Below the pieces are notes generated by a model. That model made no database searches. It saw nothing but the letters and a program-made list of their open reading frames with translations, and had not been told where the DNA came from. 64,000 nt of DNA from Stenotrophomonas sp. SAU14A_NAIMI4_5. Lineage in GTDB: Bacteria; Pseudomonadota; Gammaproteobacteria; Xanthomonadales; Xanthomonadaceae. Location of the stretch: the NCBI RefSeq assembly GCF_003086795.1, contig NZ_CP026003.1, positions 4,413,179 through 4,477,178 of the forward strand, in the 5' to 3' direction. The position numbers were made by a program, and so were the translations under genes. Below are positions 34,598 through 43,386 of the stretch, piece by piece; position 1 is the first letter of the stretch, and each line of letters opens with the position of its first letter.

Positions 34598-34753
34598 GGA
34601 TCGGGCCCTCTCCCAAGGTTGGGACCCAGGCGGCACCGACCGGGACCGGCGCGGACCCTCCGTCCGCTGCCCCGCCCCACCCCGCTTGCCGAACTGCCAC
34701 CTGGATCCAGCGCTTTTCCGGTCGTTGCTGCTGCACTGCGACTTGGCAATGGT

Positions 34754-34771
34754 GTAGCTAATATAGCAATA
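34754..34771. promoter_or_regulatory. Putative IclR-type operator between divergent catabolic operons
   Basis: On the minus strand TATTGCTATATTAGCTAC. It matches the palindromes at 38448 and 39251 (consensus TATTGCTAT-N2-TAGCWAC). It lies 157 bp before the receptor gene and 122 bp before the DapA-family gene. The surrounding 34598-34892 interval holds no gene. Confidence 0.65.
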
Positions 34772-34892
34772 TGTTTTCGCCGCGCACGCTGCAATGCAGC
34801 GAAGAGTGACGGTTCCTTCGCGGCCTCGGCGGGAACCTCCCTTTCATGGTGTTGCTACACATGGCACACCCTTTCCACAAGGATCCGGCGCA

Positions 34893-35825
34893 ATGGCCGC
34901 TCTGCAAGGTGTCTTCCCGATTCTTCCGACGATCTTCGATGCCCAGGGCGTAGTGGACGAAACCGCTACCCAGGGGGTGTTCGAATACCTGCTGGCCGCG
35001 GGCGCCGCCGGCGTGGTGTTCCCCGGCCTGGCCAGCGAATACGACATGCTGGACATGGAGGAGCGCCTGCACCTGACCGCCTGCATCGGCCGCTGGAACA
35101 GCGGCCGCGTGCCGTTCATCGTCGGTGGCAGTGCGAAGACGCTGGACGATGCCGTGCGCCTGACCCGTGCCGGCGGCGAAGCAGGCGCGGCGGCGGCGAT
35201 GGTGCTGACCCCGCACGCGCTGGCCGGTGACAACGAAGGCATGGCGGCGTTCTTCGCGCGCCTGGGCACCGAATCGGGCGTGCCGATCATGCTGCAGAAC
35301 GCGCCGCCGCCGATGGGCGTGGGCCTGGGCGTGGATGCGCTGCTGGCCCTGGCCACGCAGGTGCCGGCGATCACCTACGTCAAGGAAGAAACAATGCCGT
35401 CCGGGCATCGCATCACCGCGCTGTCCGAACGGGCTGGCGATGCCGTGCAGGCGGTGTTCGGTGGCGCGGGCGCGCGCTACGTGCTGGACGAGCTGGCACG
35501 CGGTGCGGTGGGTACCATGCCGGCCTGCGAGATCACCGAAGTGCACGTGGCGATGCTGGCCGCATACGCCGCCGGTGACCACGAGCGCGCACGCGTATTG
35601 TTCGAGCGCACGCTGCCGCTGCTGAGCATGCAGGCGGTGTTCCGCTGGCGGCTGACCAAGGCCGTGCTGCTGCGCCGAGGCATCATCGACTGCGAACATG
35701 TACGCGCCCCCGGCCCGGCGCTGGACGCCTGGGACCGCCGGGAACTGGATACCCTGTTGTCCCGCATTGCCGACCTGCTGCCGCTGGACGTTGTGCCCGG
35801 CCGCCCACAACGGACCCCTGCATGA
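34893..35825 (+). CDS. DapA (DHDPS/NAL) family lyase or dehydratase
   Basis: A 310-aa TIM-barrel protein. GVFPILPTIFD is the family N-terminus, and Lys in ITYVKEE is the Schiff-base residue. The gene overlaps the dehydratase by 4 bp. Family members include keto-deoxy-sugar-acid aldolases and dehydratases, so it may cleave or dehydrate a 2-keto-3-deoxy acid as a non-phosphorylated branch. AAGGA lies 10 nt before the ATG. The specific reaction is not determined. Confidence 0.85.
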   Translation: MAALQGVFPILPTIFDAQGVVDETATQGVFEYLLAAGAAGVVFPGLASEYDMLDMEERLHLTACIGRWNSGRVPFIVGGSAKTLDDAVRLTRAGGEAGAAAAMVLTPHALAGDNEGMAAFFARLGTESGVPIMLQNAPPPMGVGLGVDALLALATQVPAITYVKEETMPSGHRITALSERAGDAVQAVFGGAGARYVLDELARGAVGTMPACEITEVHVAMLAAYAAGDHERARVLFERTLPLLSMQAVFRWRLTKAVLLRRGIIDCEHVRAPGPALDAWDRRELDTLLSRIADLLPLDVVPGRPQRTPA

Positions 35826-36991
35826 GCGCCGTCACCCGCGTCGAAACCTTCATCCTCACCGTGCCACGCAGCACGCCCTACCTGGGGCCATTGGGTATCG
35901 GGGAAAGGGTCAACGAGCGTGGCTACCTGGTGCGCCGGGGCAACGGCACGCTGTACCCGACCGTGGACCGCTCGGTGCTGGTACGGGTGACCACCGCCGA
36001 CGGCGCCGTTGGTTGGGGTGAGACGTACGGCATCTGCGCACCGCGAGCGACCTGCGAAATCATCAACGACCTGCTGGCACCGGAGCTGCTGGGCCGCGAA
36101 CCGGAAGATGTCGAGGCGATCTGGGACGACCTGTACGGCCTGATGCGCGTGCGCGGCTGCGGCAGCGGTTTCCACACCGATGCCATCGCCGCGCTGGACA
36201 TCGCGCTGTGGGACCTGCGCGCACGCGCCGCGGACCAGCCGCTGTGGTCGCTGCTGGGAGAGCGGCGCCACGAGCGCATCGCCGGCTACGTGTCCGGCCT
36301 GCCCGCGGCCACGCTGGAGGAAAAGGTGGCCATGGCGCGCACGTTCCAGCAGCAGGGCCATACCGCCTTCAAGGTGCACGCGGTGGTCAGCCACGACGGC
36401 ATTGCCGAAGAGATGGCGGCGCTTCGCCAGGCACTGGGCGCGGACGCCCAGCTGATGGTCGACCTGCACTGGAAGTTCGATCTGGAGGGCGCGCTGCAGT
36501 TGGCCCACCAGCTGCAGCCAGTGGGCCTGACCTTCATCGAGGCGCCGCTGAAGCCGGAGGACGTGCCTGGACTGGTCGCGCTGGGCCAGCAGAGCCCGAT
36601 TCCGGTGGCTGCGGGCGAAGAGTGGCCGACTGATTACGTGGCGAGGCCGCGCGTGGAAGGTGGAAGCCTGGCCTACGTGCAGCCGGAGATGGGCCACACC
36701 GGCATCACCCAGTTCCTGCGCATCGCCCGCCTGGCCGCTGCCCACGGCGTACAGGTCGCACCGCACGCCACCATCGGCGGCGGCATCTTCATGGCGGCCA
36801 GCCTGCATGCATCGGCGGTGGTCGAAGGGCTGTGGCGGCACGAGTGGCAGCACTCGATCTTCTCGCGCTCGGTGCAGATGCTGGACACCGACATGGCCTA
36901 TACGCAGGACGGCTACCAGCTGCCCAGCGGCCCCGGCCTGGGTGCGGTTCCCAACGCGACGTTCTGGCAACACGCCGAAGCCGTGGCCTGA
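35822..36991 (+). CDS. Mandelate racemase/enolase-superfamily sugar-acid dehydratase
   Basis: A 389-aa enolase-superfamily enzyme. The capping domain covers about 1-130 (TVDRSVLVRVTTADGAVGWGETYG), and the barrel carries FKVHA, metal ligands in MVDLHW, EAPL and AGEEW, and base-like His in APHATIGGG. In this operon the natural job is dehydration of galactonate (or a similar aldonate) to the 2-keto-3-deoxy acid, as DgoD does; the exact substrate is inferred. It is coupled to the preceding DapA-family gene by ATGA. Confidence 0.88.
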   Translation: MSAVTRVETFILTVPRSTPYLGPLGIGERVNERGYLVRRGNGTLYPTVDRSVLVRVTTADGAVGWGETYGICAPRATCEIINDLLAPELLGREPEDVEAIWDDLYGLMRVRGCGSGFHTDAIAALDIALWDLRARAADQPLWSLLGERRHERIAGYVSGLPAATLEEKVAMARTFQQQGHTAFKVHAVVSHDGIAEEMAALRQALGADAQLMVDLHWKFDLEGALQLAHQLQPVGLTFIEAPLKPEDVPGLVALGQQSPIPVAAGEEWPTDYVARPRVEGGSLAYVQPEMGHTGITQFLRIARLAAAHGVQVAPHATIGGGIFMAASLHASAVVEGLWRHEWQHSIFSRSVQMLDTDMAYTQDGYQLPSGPGLGAVPNATFWQHAEAVA

Positions 36992-37003
36992 CCTCAGCCG
37001 TTT

Positions 37004-37092
37004 GTAGCGTCGAGCCATGCTCGACTGCGGCCTTTGTAGAGTTGAGCCATGCTCGACTGTTTTTTCCGCGGTCGAGCACGGCTCGACGCTAC
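37004..37092. repeat. Three SMAG REP copies
   Basis: GTAGCGTCGAGCCATGCTCGAC, GTAGAGTTGAGCCATGCTCGAC and an inverted GTCGAGCACGGCTCGACGCTAC lie between the convergent dehydratase and permease genes. Confidence 0.85.
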
Positions 37093-37104
37093 AGAGACAC
37101 GTGG

Positions 37105-38403
37105 TTACGCCGCCTGCTGCCCCACCAGTGTCATCGGCGAGCGACGTGCCTGGCGCAGTGCGATCCAGGCCAGCACCACCGCGATCGGGTGCAGCACCGC
37201 CATCAGCACGAACGCGCGGTCGAAGTTGCCACCGGCCACCAGATGCCCGACCACCTGCGCCGACACCATGCCGCCCAGCGCGCTGCCGCAGCCCACCAGC
37301 CCCGCCACCGAAGCGATGTAGCGCGACGGGAACAGGTCCACCGTCATCGTGGTCAGGTTGATCTGATAGGTGAGGTGGGCAAACGTGACCAGGCAGGCCA
37401 GCCCCAGCAGCACGGGAATTGGCGGATGCAGGGCCACGAAGATGCCGACCGGTGCCAGGCACGCCGCGCCGATCATCGTGCGCAGGCGGGCCTGCACCGG
37501 GTCCATGCCACGCTTCACCAGGCCACCGGAAATCAGGCCACCGCCGACGCTGCCGATGTCGGCGGCCACGTAGACGATCCAGGCCAGGGACGCGACCGCC
37601 ATCAGGCTCATGCCGCGCGCATCGCCCAGGTATTTGGGGAACCAGAACAGGTAGAAGTACCAGACCGGGTCGGCCACGGCGCGCGAGGCGACCAACGCCC
37701 ATACCGTGCGGTCGCGCGCCAACCGGCCCCAGACCCCTTTCATGCTCGGTGGCGTCGGTGCGGCCGCGGCCTCGTCGGCTGGAGACGCATCCGAAGCGCT
37801 GGCCGCCACTGCGGTCGACTGCTTTCCGGCGCCGCGCGGGTAGGCCCACCACCAGCCGATCATCCACACCAGCCCGGCCAGGCCGGTGATCCAGAATGCC
37901 GCGCGCCAGCCGTAGGCGATGGCGATGCCGCCGATCAGCGGCGGTGCCAGGGTGGCGCCGATCATCGCGCCGGCGGTGTACAGGCCCAGGGCAAGGCCGC
38001 GCTGCCGCGGCGGGAACTGTTCGGACACCACCTTGGTGCCGACCGTGTAATTGCCCGGCTCGCCCAGGCCCAGCGCGAACCGCGCCGCCCCCAGTTCCAC
38101 CGCGCTGCGTACGAAGCCGGTAGCGATGTTGGCCAGCGACCACCAGCCCACGAACAGCAGCAGCGCCACCCGCGCGCCCAGCCAGTCGGTGATGCGTCCG
38201 GCCATGACGTAGGCGGCGGCATAGGCGAACAGAAACACCTGCACCACCCGCGCGTACTCGATGTCGGACATGTCCAGGTCGGCCTGGATGGTCGTGGCCA
38301 GGATCGACAGCGCCTGCCGGTCCAGGTAGTTGATGACGGTGGAAAAGAACAGCAGTCCCAGCAGGACCCACCTAGTCTTGCCCGACCCGCTCACGCGTTC
38401 CAC
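37105..38403 (-). CDS. MFS permease, anion:cation symporter (ACS) family
   Basis: A 432-aa, 12-helix transporter. FFSTVINYLDRQALSILA is the ACS-family helix-1 signature, seen in galactonate, glucarate and hexuronate carriers (DgoT/ExuT group); GEPGNYTVGTKVV follows in helix 4-5. It probably imports the sugar acid metabolised by this island across the inner membrane. The start is uncertain: GTG at 38403 has no good SD, and GTG at 38394 overlaps the stop of a 7-codon leader ORF that does have one. Confidence 0.9.
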   Translation of the reverse strand: MERVSGSGKTRWVLLGLLFFSTVINYLDRQALSILATTIQADLDMSDIEYARVVQVFLFAYAAAYVMAGRITDWLGARVALLLFVGWWSLANIATGFVRSAVELGAARFALGLGEPGNYTVGTKVVSEQFPPRQRGLALGLYTAGAMIGATLAPPLIGGIAIAYGWRAAFWITGLAGLVWMIGWWWAYPRGAGKQSTAVAASASDASPADEAAAAPTPPSMKGVWGRLARDRTVWALVASRAVADPVWYFYLFWFPKYLGDARGMSLMAVASLAWIVYVAADIGSVGGGLISGGLVKRGMDPVQARLRTMIGAACLAPVGIFVALHPPIPVLLGLACLVTFAHLTYQINLTTMTVDLFPSRYIASVAGLVGCGSALGGMVSAQVVGHLVAGGNFDRAFVLMAVLHPIAVVLAWIALRQARRSPMTLVGQQAA

Positions 38404-38414
38404 CGCTTGGCCAT
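38391..38414 (-). CDS. Possible 7-aa leader peptide (MAKRWNA) coupled to the permease
   Basis: A consensus GGGGAGG lies 8 nt before ATG, but this frame stops after seven codons, and its TGA overlaps a GTG in the permease frame (GTGA). Either the permease is translated by re-initiation or a frameshift has detached its true N-terminus. Confidence 0.35.
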   Translation of the reverse strand: MAKRWNA

Positions 38415-38447
38415 CGACGACACCTCCCCATCGGAAGGCTGCAACGT

Positions 38448-38464
38448 ATTGCTATTGTAGCAAC
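38448..38464. promoter_or_regulatory. Putative IclR-type operator upstream of the permease
   Basis: ATTGCTATTGTAGCAAC, an almost perfect inverted repeat (TTGCTA/TAGCAA). It lies 45 bp before the permease start and just after the iclR-like gene. Confidence 0.7.
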
Positions 38465-38502
38465 AGGTCAAGTCGCACTGCGGCAGCCCTGTCCGCGGTG
38501 CC

Positions 38503-39222
38503 TCAGCCGATCTCCGCCGCCGCCGTGCGCAGGGCCGCCACCAGTTCCGCGGTGGCCGATTCGGGGATCCAGCCGGACATGGCGATGCCGGCGTGGACCG
38601 GGTCGCCCATGGCGATGGCGACGATGTGGTGGTCACGTTCGTCGGCGACGTGCACCCGGGCATGGCCCTGCGCACGGGTCACTGCCAGGGTCGCCAGCAG
38701 CTGCTCGATGCCCTCGGGGAACATCGGAATCGGCTTGTCCTGGTAGATCTCGCGCACTTCGTCATCGCTCAGCTGCGCCAGCAGCACGATGCCGATGCCG
38801 CTGGTGGTGGCCGGCAGCAGGCCGATGCGGCCCAGGCCCCGTGCCGCCTCGATGCCCGGCGGCGCATGGAACAGGTAGCTGACGCTGTCGTTCCACAGCA
38901 CGCCCAGTGCCACGGTGTGACCGAAGCGACGCAGGCTTTCCAGCACCGGCAGCGCGCGACGGATCAGGCCGGAGGCGAACAGGCTCTGTGCGGCCAGCAC
39001 GTGCATGCCCGGGCCGGCGGTGTACTTGCGGTCGGCGGTCTGCCGCGCGATGCCCAGATAGGCCAGGGTCTTGAGCAGGCGGTTGACCCGCGTCGGGTTG
39101 GCGTCGAGCTGGCGGGCCAGTTCACGGCAGCCCACCGGCTCGGGCGACGACGCCAGTGCCTGAAGGGTGGCGATGCCGTCGATCAGGCTCTGGTTGGGCT
39201 GGGCATTGGGCTTGGTTCGCAT
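38503..39222 (-). CDS. IclR-family transcriptional regulator
   Basis: A 239-aa regulator. The N-terminal winged helix-turn-helix is at about residues 10-70 (LQALASSPEPVGCRELARQLDANPTRVNRLL split across two helices), and the C-terminal effector domain starts near 80 (LFASGLIRRALPVLESL). A similar palindrome occurs before its own gene, before the permease and between the catabolic operons, so it is the likely regulator of the island. The start MRTKPNA is chosen by family alignment; its SD is poor. Confidence 0.92.
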   Translation of the reverse strand: MRTKPNAQPNQSLIDGIATLQALASSPEPVGCRELARQLDANPTRVNRLLKTLAYLGIARQTADRKYTAGPGMHVLAAQSLFASGLIRRALPVLESLRRFGHTVALGVLWNDSVSYLFHAPPGIEAARGLGRIGLLPATTSGIGIVLLAQLSDDEVREIYQDKPIPMFPEGIEQLLATLAVTRAQGHARVHVADERDHHIVAIAMGDPVHAGIAMSGWIPESATAELVAALRTAAAEIG

Positions 39223-39250
39223 GCAGGAAGCGTACTGGCCGGACCCGTGC

Positions 39251-39268
39251 AATGCCACCAATAGCAAC
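39251..39268. promoter_or_regulatory. Putative autoregulatory IclR-type operator
   Basis: On the minus strand GTTGCTATTGGTGGCATT, a weaker match to the other two sites, 29 bp before the iclR-like start codon. Confidence 0.5.
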
Positions 39269-39337
39269 ACGCGGGTGCATTCGCGCGGCCTTCTGCGACC
39301 TGCGACGATACTGGCGGCCCCACCCGCGAAGCCCCCG

Positions 39338-40552
39338 ATGCGACTGCTGGCCCTGACCTATGGCACCGAAGGCGACACCCGGCCGCTGGTGATGCTGTGC
39401 CATGGCCTGCGCCAGGCCGGCCACGAGGTAATGCTGCTGGCCGAACAAGGCACGCTGGGCAGCGCGCGCGAGCTGGGCGTGCCGCACGCGGCGCTGGAAG
39501 GCGACATCCACGACGAAGTGGTGGCCCTGGTGGCACGCGGCAACAACCTGGCCGCCGCCTCGCGCGGCCTGGCGCGGATGGCCGGCCGCCACGTGCCCGC
39601 CTGGATGGCGCAGGCCGATGTGGCGGCCGCCGGCTGCGATGCCGTGCTGACCGGCGGTCTGGCCGCGGTGGTCGGCCTCAGCGTGGCCGAGCGCCGCGGC
39701 CTGCCGGCCATCGGTACCGGCATGATCCCGCTGACGCCGACGCGCGCCTTCGCGTCGCCCTTCCTGCCGCCGATGCCGCTGCCGGGCGTGCTGCGCCGGG
39801 CCAGTTACGGGCTGGTCAACCAGGCGGTGTGGCGCACCTTCCGCACGCCGATCAACGCTGCGCGGGCCGCACTGGGGCAACCGCCGCGCCGCACGTTGTG
39901 GACCGGCCTGCCGATGCTGTACGGCATTTCCCCGCAGCTGCTGCCGCCGCCTGCCGACTGGCCGGCCGACCATGTGGTGTGCGGGCAATGGCGGATGCCG
40001 GAACAACCGTGGTCGCCGCCTGCTGATCTACAGGCCTTCCTCGATGCAGGCCCGGCACCGGTCTATCTCGGCTTCGGCAGCATGACCGGTTTCGACCGCG
40101 AGCGCGTGCTGCCGGCCCTGCTGAAGGCGCTGGCGCCACGCCGCGTGCTGCTGTTCCCGGGCTGGGCCGGATTGCCTGCGGGTGCATTGCCAGCGAACGT
40201 GTTCGTGCTCGGCCCGACCCCGCATGAAGCACTGTTCCCACGCTGCGCGCTGGCCATCCACCATGGCGGCAGCGGCACCACGCATTCGGCCTGCCGCGCC
40301 GGCATTCCTTCGCTGGTGATGCCGTTCGCCGCCGATCAGTTCTTCTGGGCGCGGCGCCTGCAGACGCTGGGCGTTGCGCCTGCGCCGCTGTCACCGAAGC
40401 GGTTGGAAGCGGCCTCGCTTACGGCGGCGATTGCGTTCGCCGAGGACAGCGCGACGCGTGCGCGTGCTGCTGCACTAGGCGTAGCGATGGCCAGCGAGGA
40501 TGGCGTGGCAACGGGTGTGGCGATGATCGAGCGCTGGCTGCAGCCGGTGTAA
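39338..40552 (+). CDS. GT1-family (UGT-like) glycosyltransferase
   Basis: A 404-aa GT-B enzyme. The N-terminal Rossmann-like domain begins LLALTYGTEGDTRPLVMLCHGL, and the C-terminal donor-binding region has VYLGFGSM and HHGGSGTTHSACRAGIPSLV followed by PFAADQFFWARRL. The pattern is close to sterol or lipid glucosyltransferases and to glycosyltransferases of polyketide and glycolipid pathways. It is a single-gene unit, so the acceptor is unknown. The start MRLLALTYG matches the family N-terminus. Confidence 0.88.
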   Translation: MRLLALTYGTEGDTRPLVMLCHGLRQAGHEVMLLAEQGTLGSARELGVPHAALEGDIHDEVVALVARGNNLAAASRGLARMAGRHVPAWMAQADVAAAGCDAVLTGGLAAVVGLSVAERRGLPAIGTGMIPLTPTRAFASPFLPPMPLPGVLRRASYGLVNQAVWRTFRTPINAARAALGQPPRRTLWTGLPMLYGISPQLLPPPADWPADHVVCGQWRMPEQPWSPPADLQAFLDAGPAPVYLGFGSMTGFDRERVLPALLKALAPRRVLLFPGWAGLPAGALPANVFVLGPTPHEALFPRCALAIHHGGSGTTHSACRAGIPSLVMPFAADQFFWARRLQTLGVAPAPLSPKRLEAASLTAAIAFAEDSATRARAAALGVAMASEDGVATGVAMIERWLQPV

Positions 40553-40565
40553 CCCCGCGCGGCCA

Positions 40566-41075
40566 TCAACGCAGGTGCGGAATCACCTGCGCCAGCAGAT
40601 GCGCATCCTTCAACGCGCCGTGCAGGCCGCGATTGCCGGGAATGCGCAGGCGCTGCAGCACATCGTCCAGCTTGTTGCCCTGGCCCGGCCAACGCCCGCG
40701 CGCCAGCTTCAGGCTGCAGGTGATGCGGCAGTACTGCGCCAGGCTGCCAGGCATGCCGGCCAGGCGCAGCTCGTTATCGAGGAAGCCCACATCGAAGGTG
40801 GCGTTGTGCGCGACCATCTCGCTGCCACGCAGGAATTCCAGCAGCTCTGCGGCCTTGCTGGAAAACAGCGGCTTGCCGACCAGCATCGCATCGCTGATGC
40901 CGTGCACGCGCTGCGCGCCCCAGTCCACCGAGCGCTGCGGCTGCAGGTAGGTGTGGAACTGGCGGCCGGTGAGCTGGCCATCGATCAGTTCCACCGCACC
41001 GATTTCGATGACCCGATGGCCCATGCGATGGGAAATGCCGGTGGTTTCGGTATCCAGTGCGACGATGCGGCTCAT
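40566..41075 (-). CDS. DnaQ-like 3'-5' exonuclease
   Basis: A 169-aa DEDDh exonuclease with Exo I DTETTG, Exo II NATFDVGF and Exo III HGALKDAHL. It lacks the C-terminal polymerase-binding region of full-length epsilon (about 240 aa in E. coli), so it may be a paralog acting in repair or RNA turnover rather than the replicative proofreader. The start MSRIVALDTETTG puts the catalytic motif at the usual place. Confidence 0.9.
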   Translation of the reverse strand: MSRIVALDTETTGISHRMGHRVIEIGAVELIDGQLTGRQFHTYLQPQRSVDWGAQRVHGISDAMLVGKPLFSSKAAELLEFLRGSEMVAHNATFDVGFLDNELRLAGMPGSLAQYCRITCSLKLARGRWPGQGNKLDDVLQRLRIPGNRGLHGALKDAHLLAQVIPHLR

Positions 41076-41130
41076 GCGTGTGGCGGTTTCCTGGTGCGTG
41101 CAGTGATGATTTTCGCATGCGCGGCGCGTG

Positions 41131-42024
41131 TCACCCCAACACCTCCACCGCCCAGTCAATGAACACCCGCAGGCGCTGGCTCATGTGCCGGTTCGGCGGA
41201 AACATCACGTGCATCGGCATCGGCGGCAGCTGCCAGTCCTGCAGTACCGGCCGCAGTTCACCGCTGGCCACATGCGGATCCGCCATGTAGCTCGGCAGCG
41301 CGACCACGCCCAGGCCCGCCACGCCGGCAGCCAGATAGGCATTGCCATCATCGAAGCCCACTGCATGGCGACCCTGCACTTCAGTGCGCTCATCACCGCG
41401 CTGGGCGAGGAACACGCGTGCGCGACCGGTGCGCGGGCTGAGGAAGCCGACCATGTGATGGTCCGGCCCTTCCAGCGCGCGCGGGTGCGCGGGCATGCCG
41501 AAGTGCTGCAGGTACGCAGGGCTGGCGTGGAAGCCGATCGGCAAGCTGGCCAGTGGCCGCGCCACCAGCGCCGGATCGGCAGGCGCACCGCCACGGATCA
41601 CGCAGTCCACGTTGTCGGCGATGACATCGACCTCGCGGTCGCTGACGCCGATGTCCAGCTGGATGTCCGGATAGCGCGCGTGGAAATCCGGCAGCGCCGG
41701 CACCAGCTGCAGCCGCGCGTATGGACCGGGCACGTCGATGCGCAGGCGCCCGCGCGGCTGGCTGGCGGCATCGCCGAGCCCGCCCTCCACTTCTTCCAGC
41801 TCAGCCAGCAGGCGCGCGATGCGCGGGTAGTAGGCCGCGCCATCGGCGGTGACGCTGACCCGCCGGGTGGTGCGGTTGAGCAGGCGCAGCCGCAGGTGCG
41901 CCTCCAGCTGCTGTACCAGCTGGGTGACCGTGGTGCGGCTGACCTGCAGGGTGTGCGCGGCACGGGTGAAGCTGCCGGTTTCCACCACGCGGGCGAAGGC
42001 GCGCATCGCCTCGAAACGGTCCAT
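41131..42024 (-). CDS. LysR-family transcriptional regulator
   Basis: A 297-aa protein with an N-terminal winged HTH (FTRAAHTLQVSRTTVTQLV at about residues 20-40) and a periplasmic-binding-protein-like effector domain (about 90-290). The start MDRFEAMRAF is typical; an ATG four codons upstream is also possible. It diverges from the ridA-like gene with a short shared promoter region, the usual LysR arrangement. Confidence 0.92.
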   Translation of the reverse strand: MDRFEAMRAFARVVETGSFTRAAHTLQVSRTTVTQLVQQLEAHLRLRLLNRTTRRVSVTADGAAYYPRIARLLAELEEVEGGLGDAASQPRGRLRIDVPGPYARLQLVPALPDFHARYPDIQLDIGVSDREVDVIADNVDCVIRGGAPADPALVARPLASLPIGFHASPAYLQHFGMPAHPRALEGPDHHMVGFLSPRTGRARVFLAQRGDERTEVQGRHAVGFDDGNAYLAAGVAGLGVVALPSYMADPHVASGELRPVLQDWQLPPMPMHVMFPPNRHMSQRLRVFIDWAVEVLG

Positions 42025-42046
42025 GGGCCGGGCCATGATTGTTTGG

Positions 42047-42057
42047 GATTGGCAATC
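42047..42057. promoter_or_regulatory. Candidate LysR-binding dyad
   Basis: GATTGGCAATC, flanked by outer ATTG and CAAT, in the 110-bp divergent region between the LysR gene and the ridA-like gene. Confidence 0.4.
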
Positions 42058-42134
42058 AATCTAGGCCGATCATCGCTGTTTATCCAGACAGCGCCGGCGA
42101 GCAGCATGGAGGCCTTCCCTCTGGAGCCTCCCCA

Positions 42135-42524
42135 ATGACCCCTCGCGACGTCGTTTTCCCCGCCGGCCGGCAGGCGCTGTACGAGCGCAACCGCTACTCG
42201 CCCGCCATCCGTTCCAATGGCTTCCTGTTCGTCTCCGGCCAGGTCGGCAGCCGCGAGGACGGCTCGCCCGAACCGGACTTCGAGACCCAGGTGCGCCGCG
42301 CCTTCGACAACCTCAACGCGGTGCTGGCCGCTGCCGGCTGCAGCTTTGATGACGTGATCGACGTGACCGTGTTCATGGTCGACCCGGAAACGAACTTCGA
42401 GAAGGCCTGGGCCATCGTGCCCGAGTACTGGGGCGAAGCCCCGCACCCGACCCTGACCGGCATCGGCGTGACCTGGCTGTATGGGTTCCAGTTCGAGATC
42501 AAGGTGATCGCGAAGCTGCCCTGA
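42135..42524 (+). CDS. RidA/YjgF family protein
   Basis: A 129-aa trimeric-fold protein with SNGFLFVSGQVG, NLNAVLAAAGCSFDDVIDVTVFM and the C-terminal YGFQFEIKVIAKL. RidA hydrolyses reactive enamines or imines; the usual catalytic Arg near residue 105 is not apparent (segment HPTLTGIGVTWL), so this may belong to a non-deaminase subgroup. Divergent LysR control is likely. Confidence 0.85.
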   Translation: MTPRDVVFPAGRQALYERNRYSPAIRSNGFLFVSGQVGSREDGSPEPDFETQVRRAFDNLNAVLAAAGCSFDDVIDVTVFMVDPETNFEKAWAIVPEYWGEAPHPTLTGIGVTWLYGFQFEIKVIAKLP

Positions 42525-42527
42525 CGG

Positions 42528-42603
42528 GTAGTGCCGGCCGCTGGCCGGCAATGGCAGGCGATTGCCTGCGCTCGTGAGGTTGCCGGCCAGCGGCCGGCAC
42601 TAC
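42528..42603. repeat. SMAG REP inverted pair
   Basis: GTAGTGCCGGCCGCTGGCCGGCA and its inverted copy ending CACTAC, separated by about 30 bp. Confidence 0.85.
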
Positions 42604-42634
42604 CCAGACGAAGGGCACTGCCCCCGCGCGGCCA

Positions 42635-43321
42635 TCACTCCGCAGCAAACTCCAGCGTGCGACGCCAGCGCAGCGGCGTCTGCGCACGCGCCGGGTCAGG
42701 CCCAAACCGGGTCAGCCACCCGGCCGCCAGCGCGCGCTCACGCAGGCGCTCGCCGATGCCTTCGGCGGTCTCCACCTCGACATGGGTCACCTTGCCTGCG
42801 GCATCCACGTCCATCGCCCAGACCAGCTTGCCCACCCACTCGGCCGGCGGAATGGACGCGTCGTAGTTCGGCCGCCCCGCTACGTAGGGCTGGTCATGCC
42901 GCAGGTACAGGGGCGACGCCTCCAGCGTCGGATCCACCCGGATCTGCGCGCTGCCACGGCGTCCATCCCCCAGCACGGCGTCGACGGTCCACATCCCGGC
43001 CGCGCCGGTACTGCCGAGGTCAGCGGCATAGCACTTCTTGCGGCCCCGGTAATCCTCGTGGGCCGTGCGCGAGACCTGCACGCCCTTGGCATCACGGATG
43101 TCGATGTGCAGGCCCGCCACGTCGGTATCGACGAGATTGGCGGCCACGCAGATGCGGTGATCGTGGTGGCCGTCGGCAATGAACAGCTGGGTCTGCGAGC
43201 GCGCGAGGGCATCTGCCGGGGTCGGCGCCCACAGGAATTCCACGTAGACGTCCTCGGCGGCGACTGCGACGGGACTGGCCAGTATCAGCAGCAGGCCTGC
43301 TGCGGCAATGCGTGCGGTCAT
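42635..43321 (-). CDS. Exported protein with TonB C-terminal-like domain
   Basis: A 228-aa protein with a signal peptide (residues 1-21, ending AVAAED) and a C-terminal segment (about 160-228) with VWAMDVDAAGKVTHVEVE and PLRWRRTLEF that resembles TonB_C. No N-terminal anchor helix or proline-rich linker is present, so it is unlikely to be a functional TonB. The middle contains two lone cysteines (RICVA, KKCYAA) that may pair in the periplasm. Confidence 0.75.
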   Translation of the reverse strand: MTARIAAAGLLLILASPVAVAAEDVYVEFLWAPTPADALARSQTQLFIADGHHDHRICVAANLVDTDVAGLHIDIRDAKGVQVSRTAHEDYRGRKKCYAADLGSTGAAGMWTVDAVLGDGRRGSAQIRVDPTLEASPLYLRHDQPYVAGRPNYDASIPPAEWVGKLVWAMDVDAAGKVTHVEVETAEGIGERLRERALAAGWLTRFGPDPARAQTPLRWRRTLEFAAE

Positions 43322-43386
43322 CGTTCCTTCCCTGGTGACGAATCCCGATCCTCGACGATGGTGCGTGGCGGAGCAACCAGGCCGGA

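Noticed and set aside
35477..38371. 964-codon minus-strand frame across the DapA-family, dehydratase and permease genes
   Set aside because: It overlaps three well-supported genes and crosses SMAG repeats; no protein-like domain.
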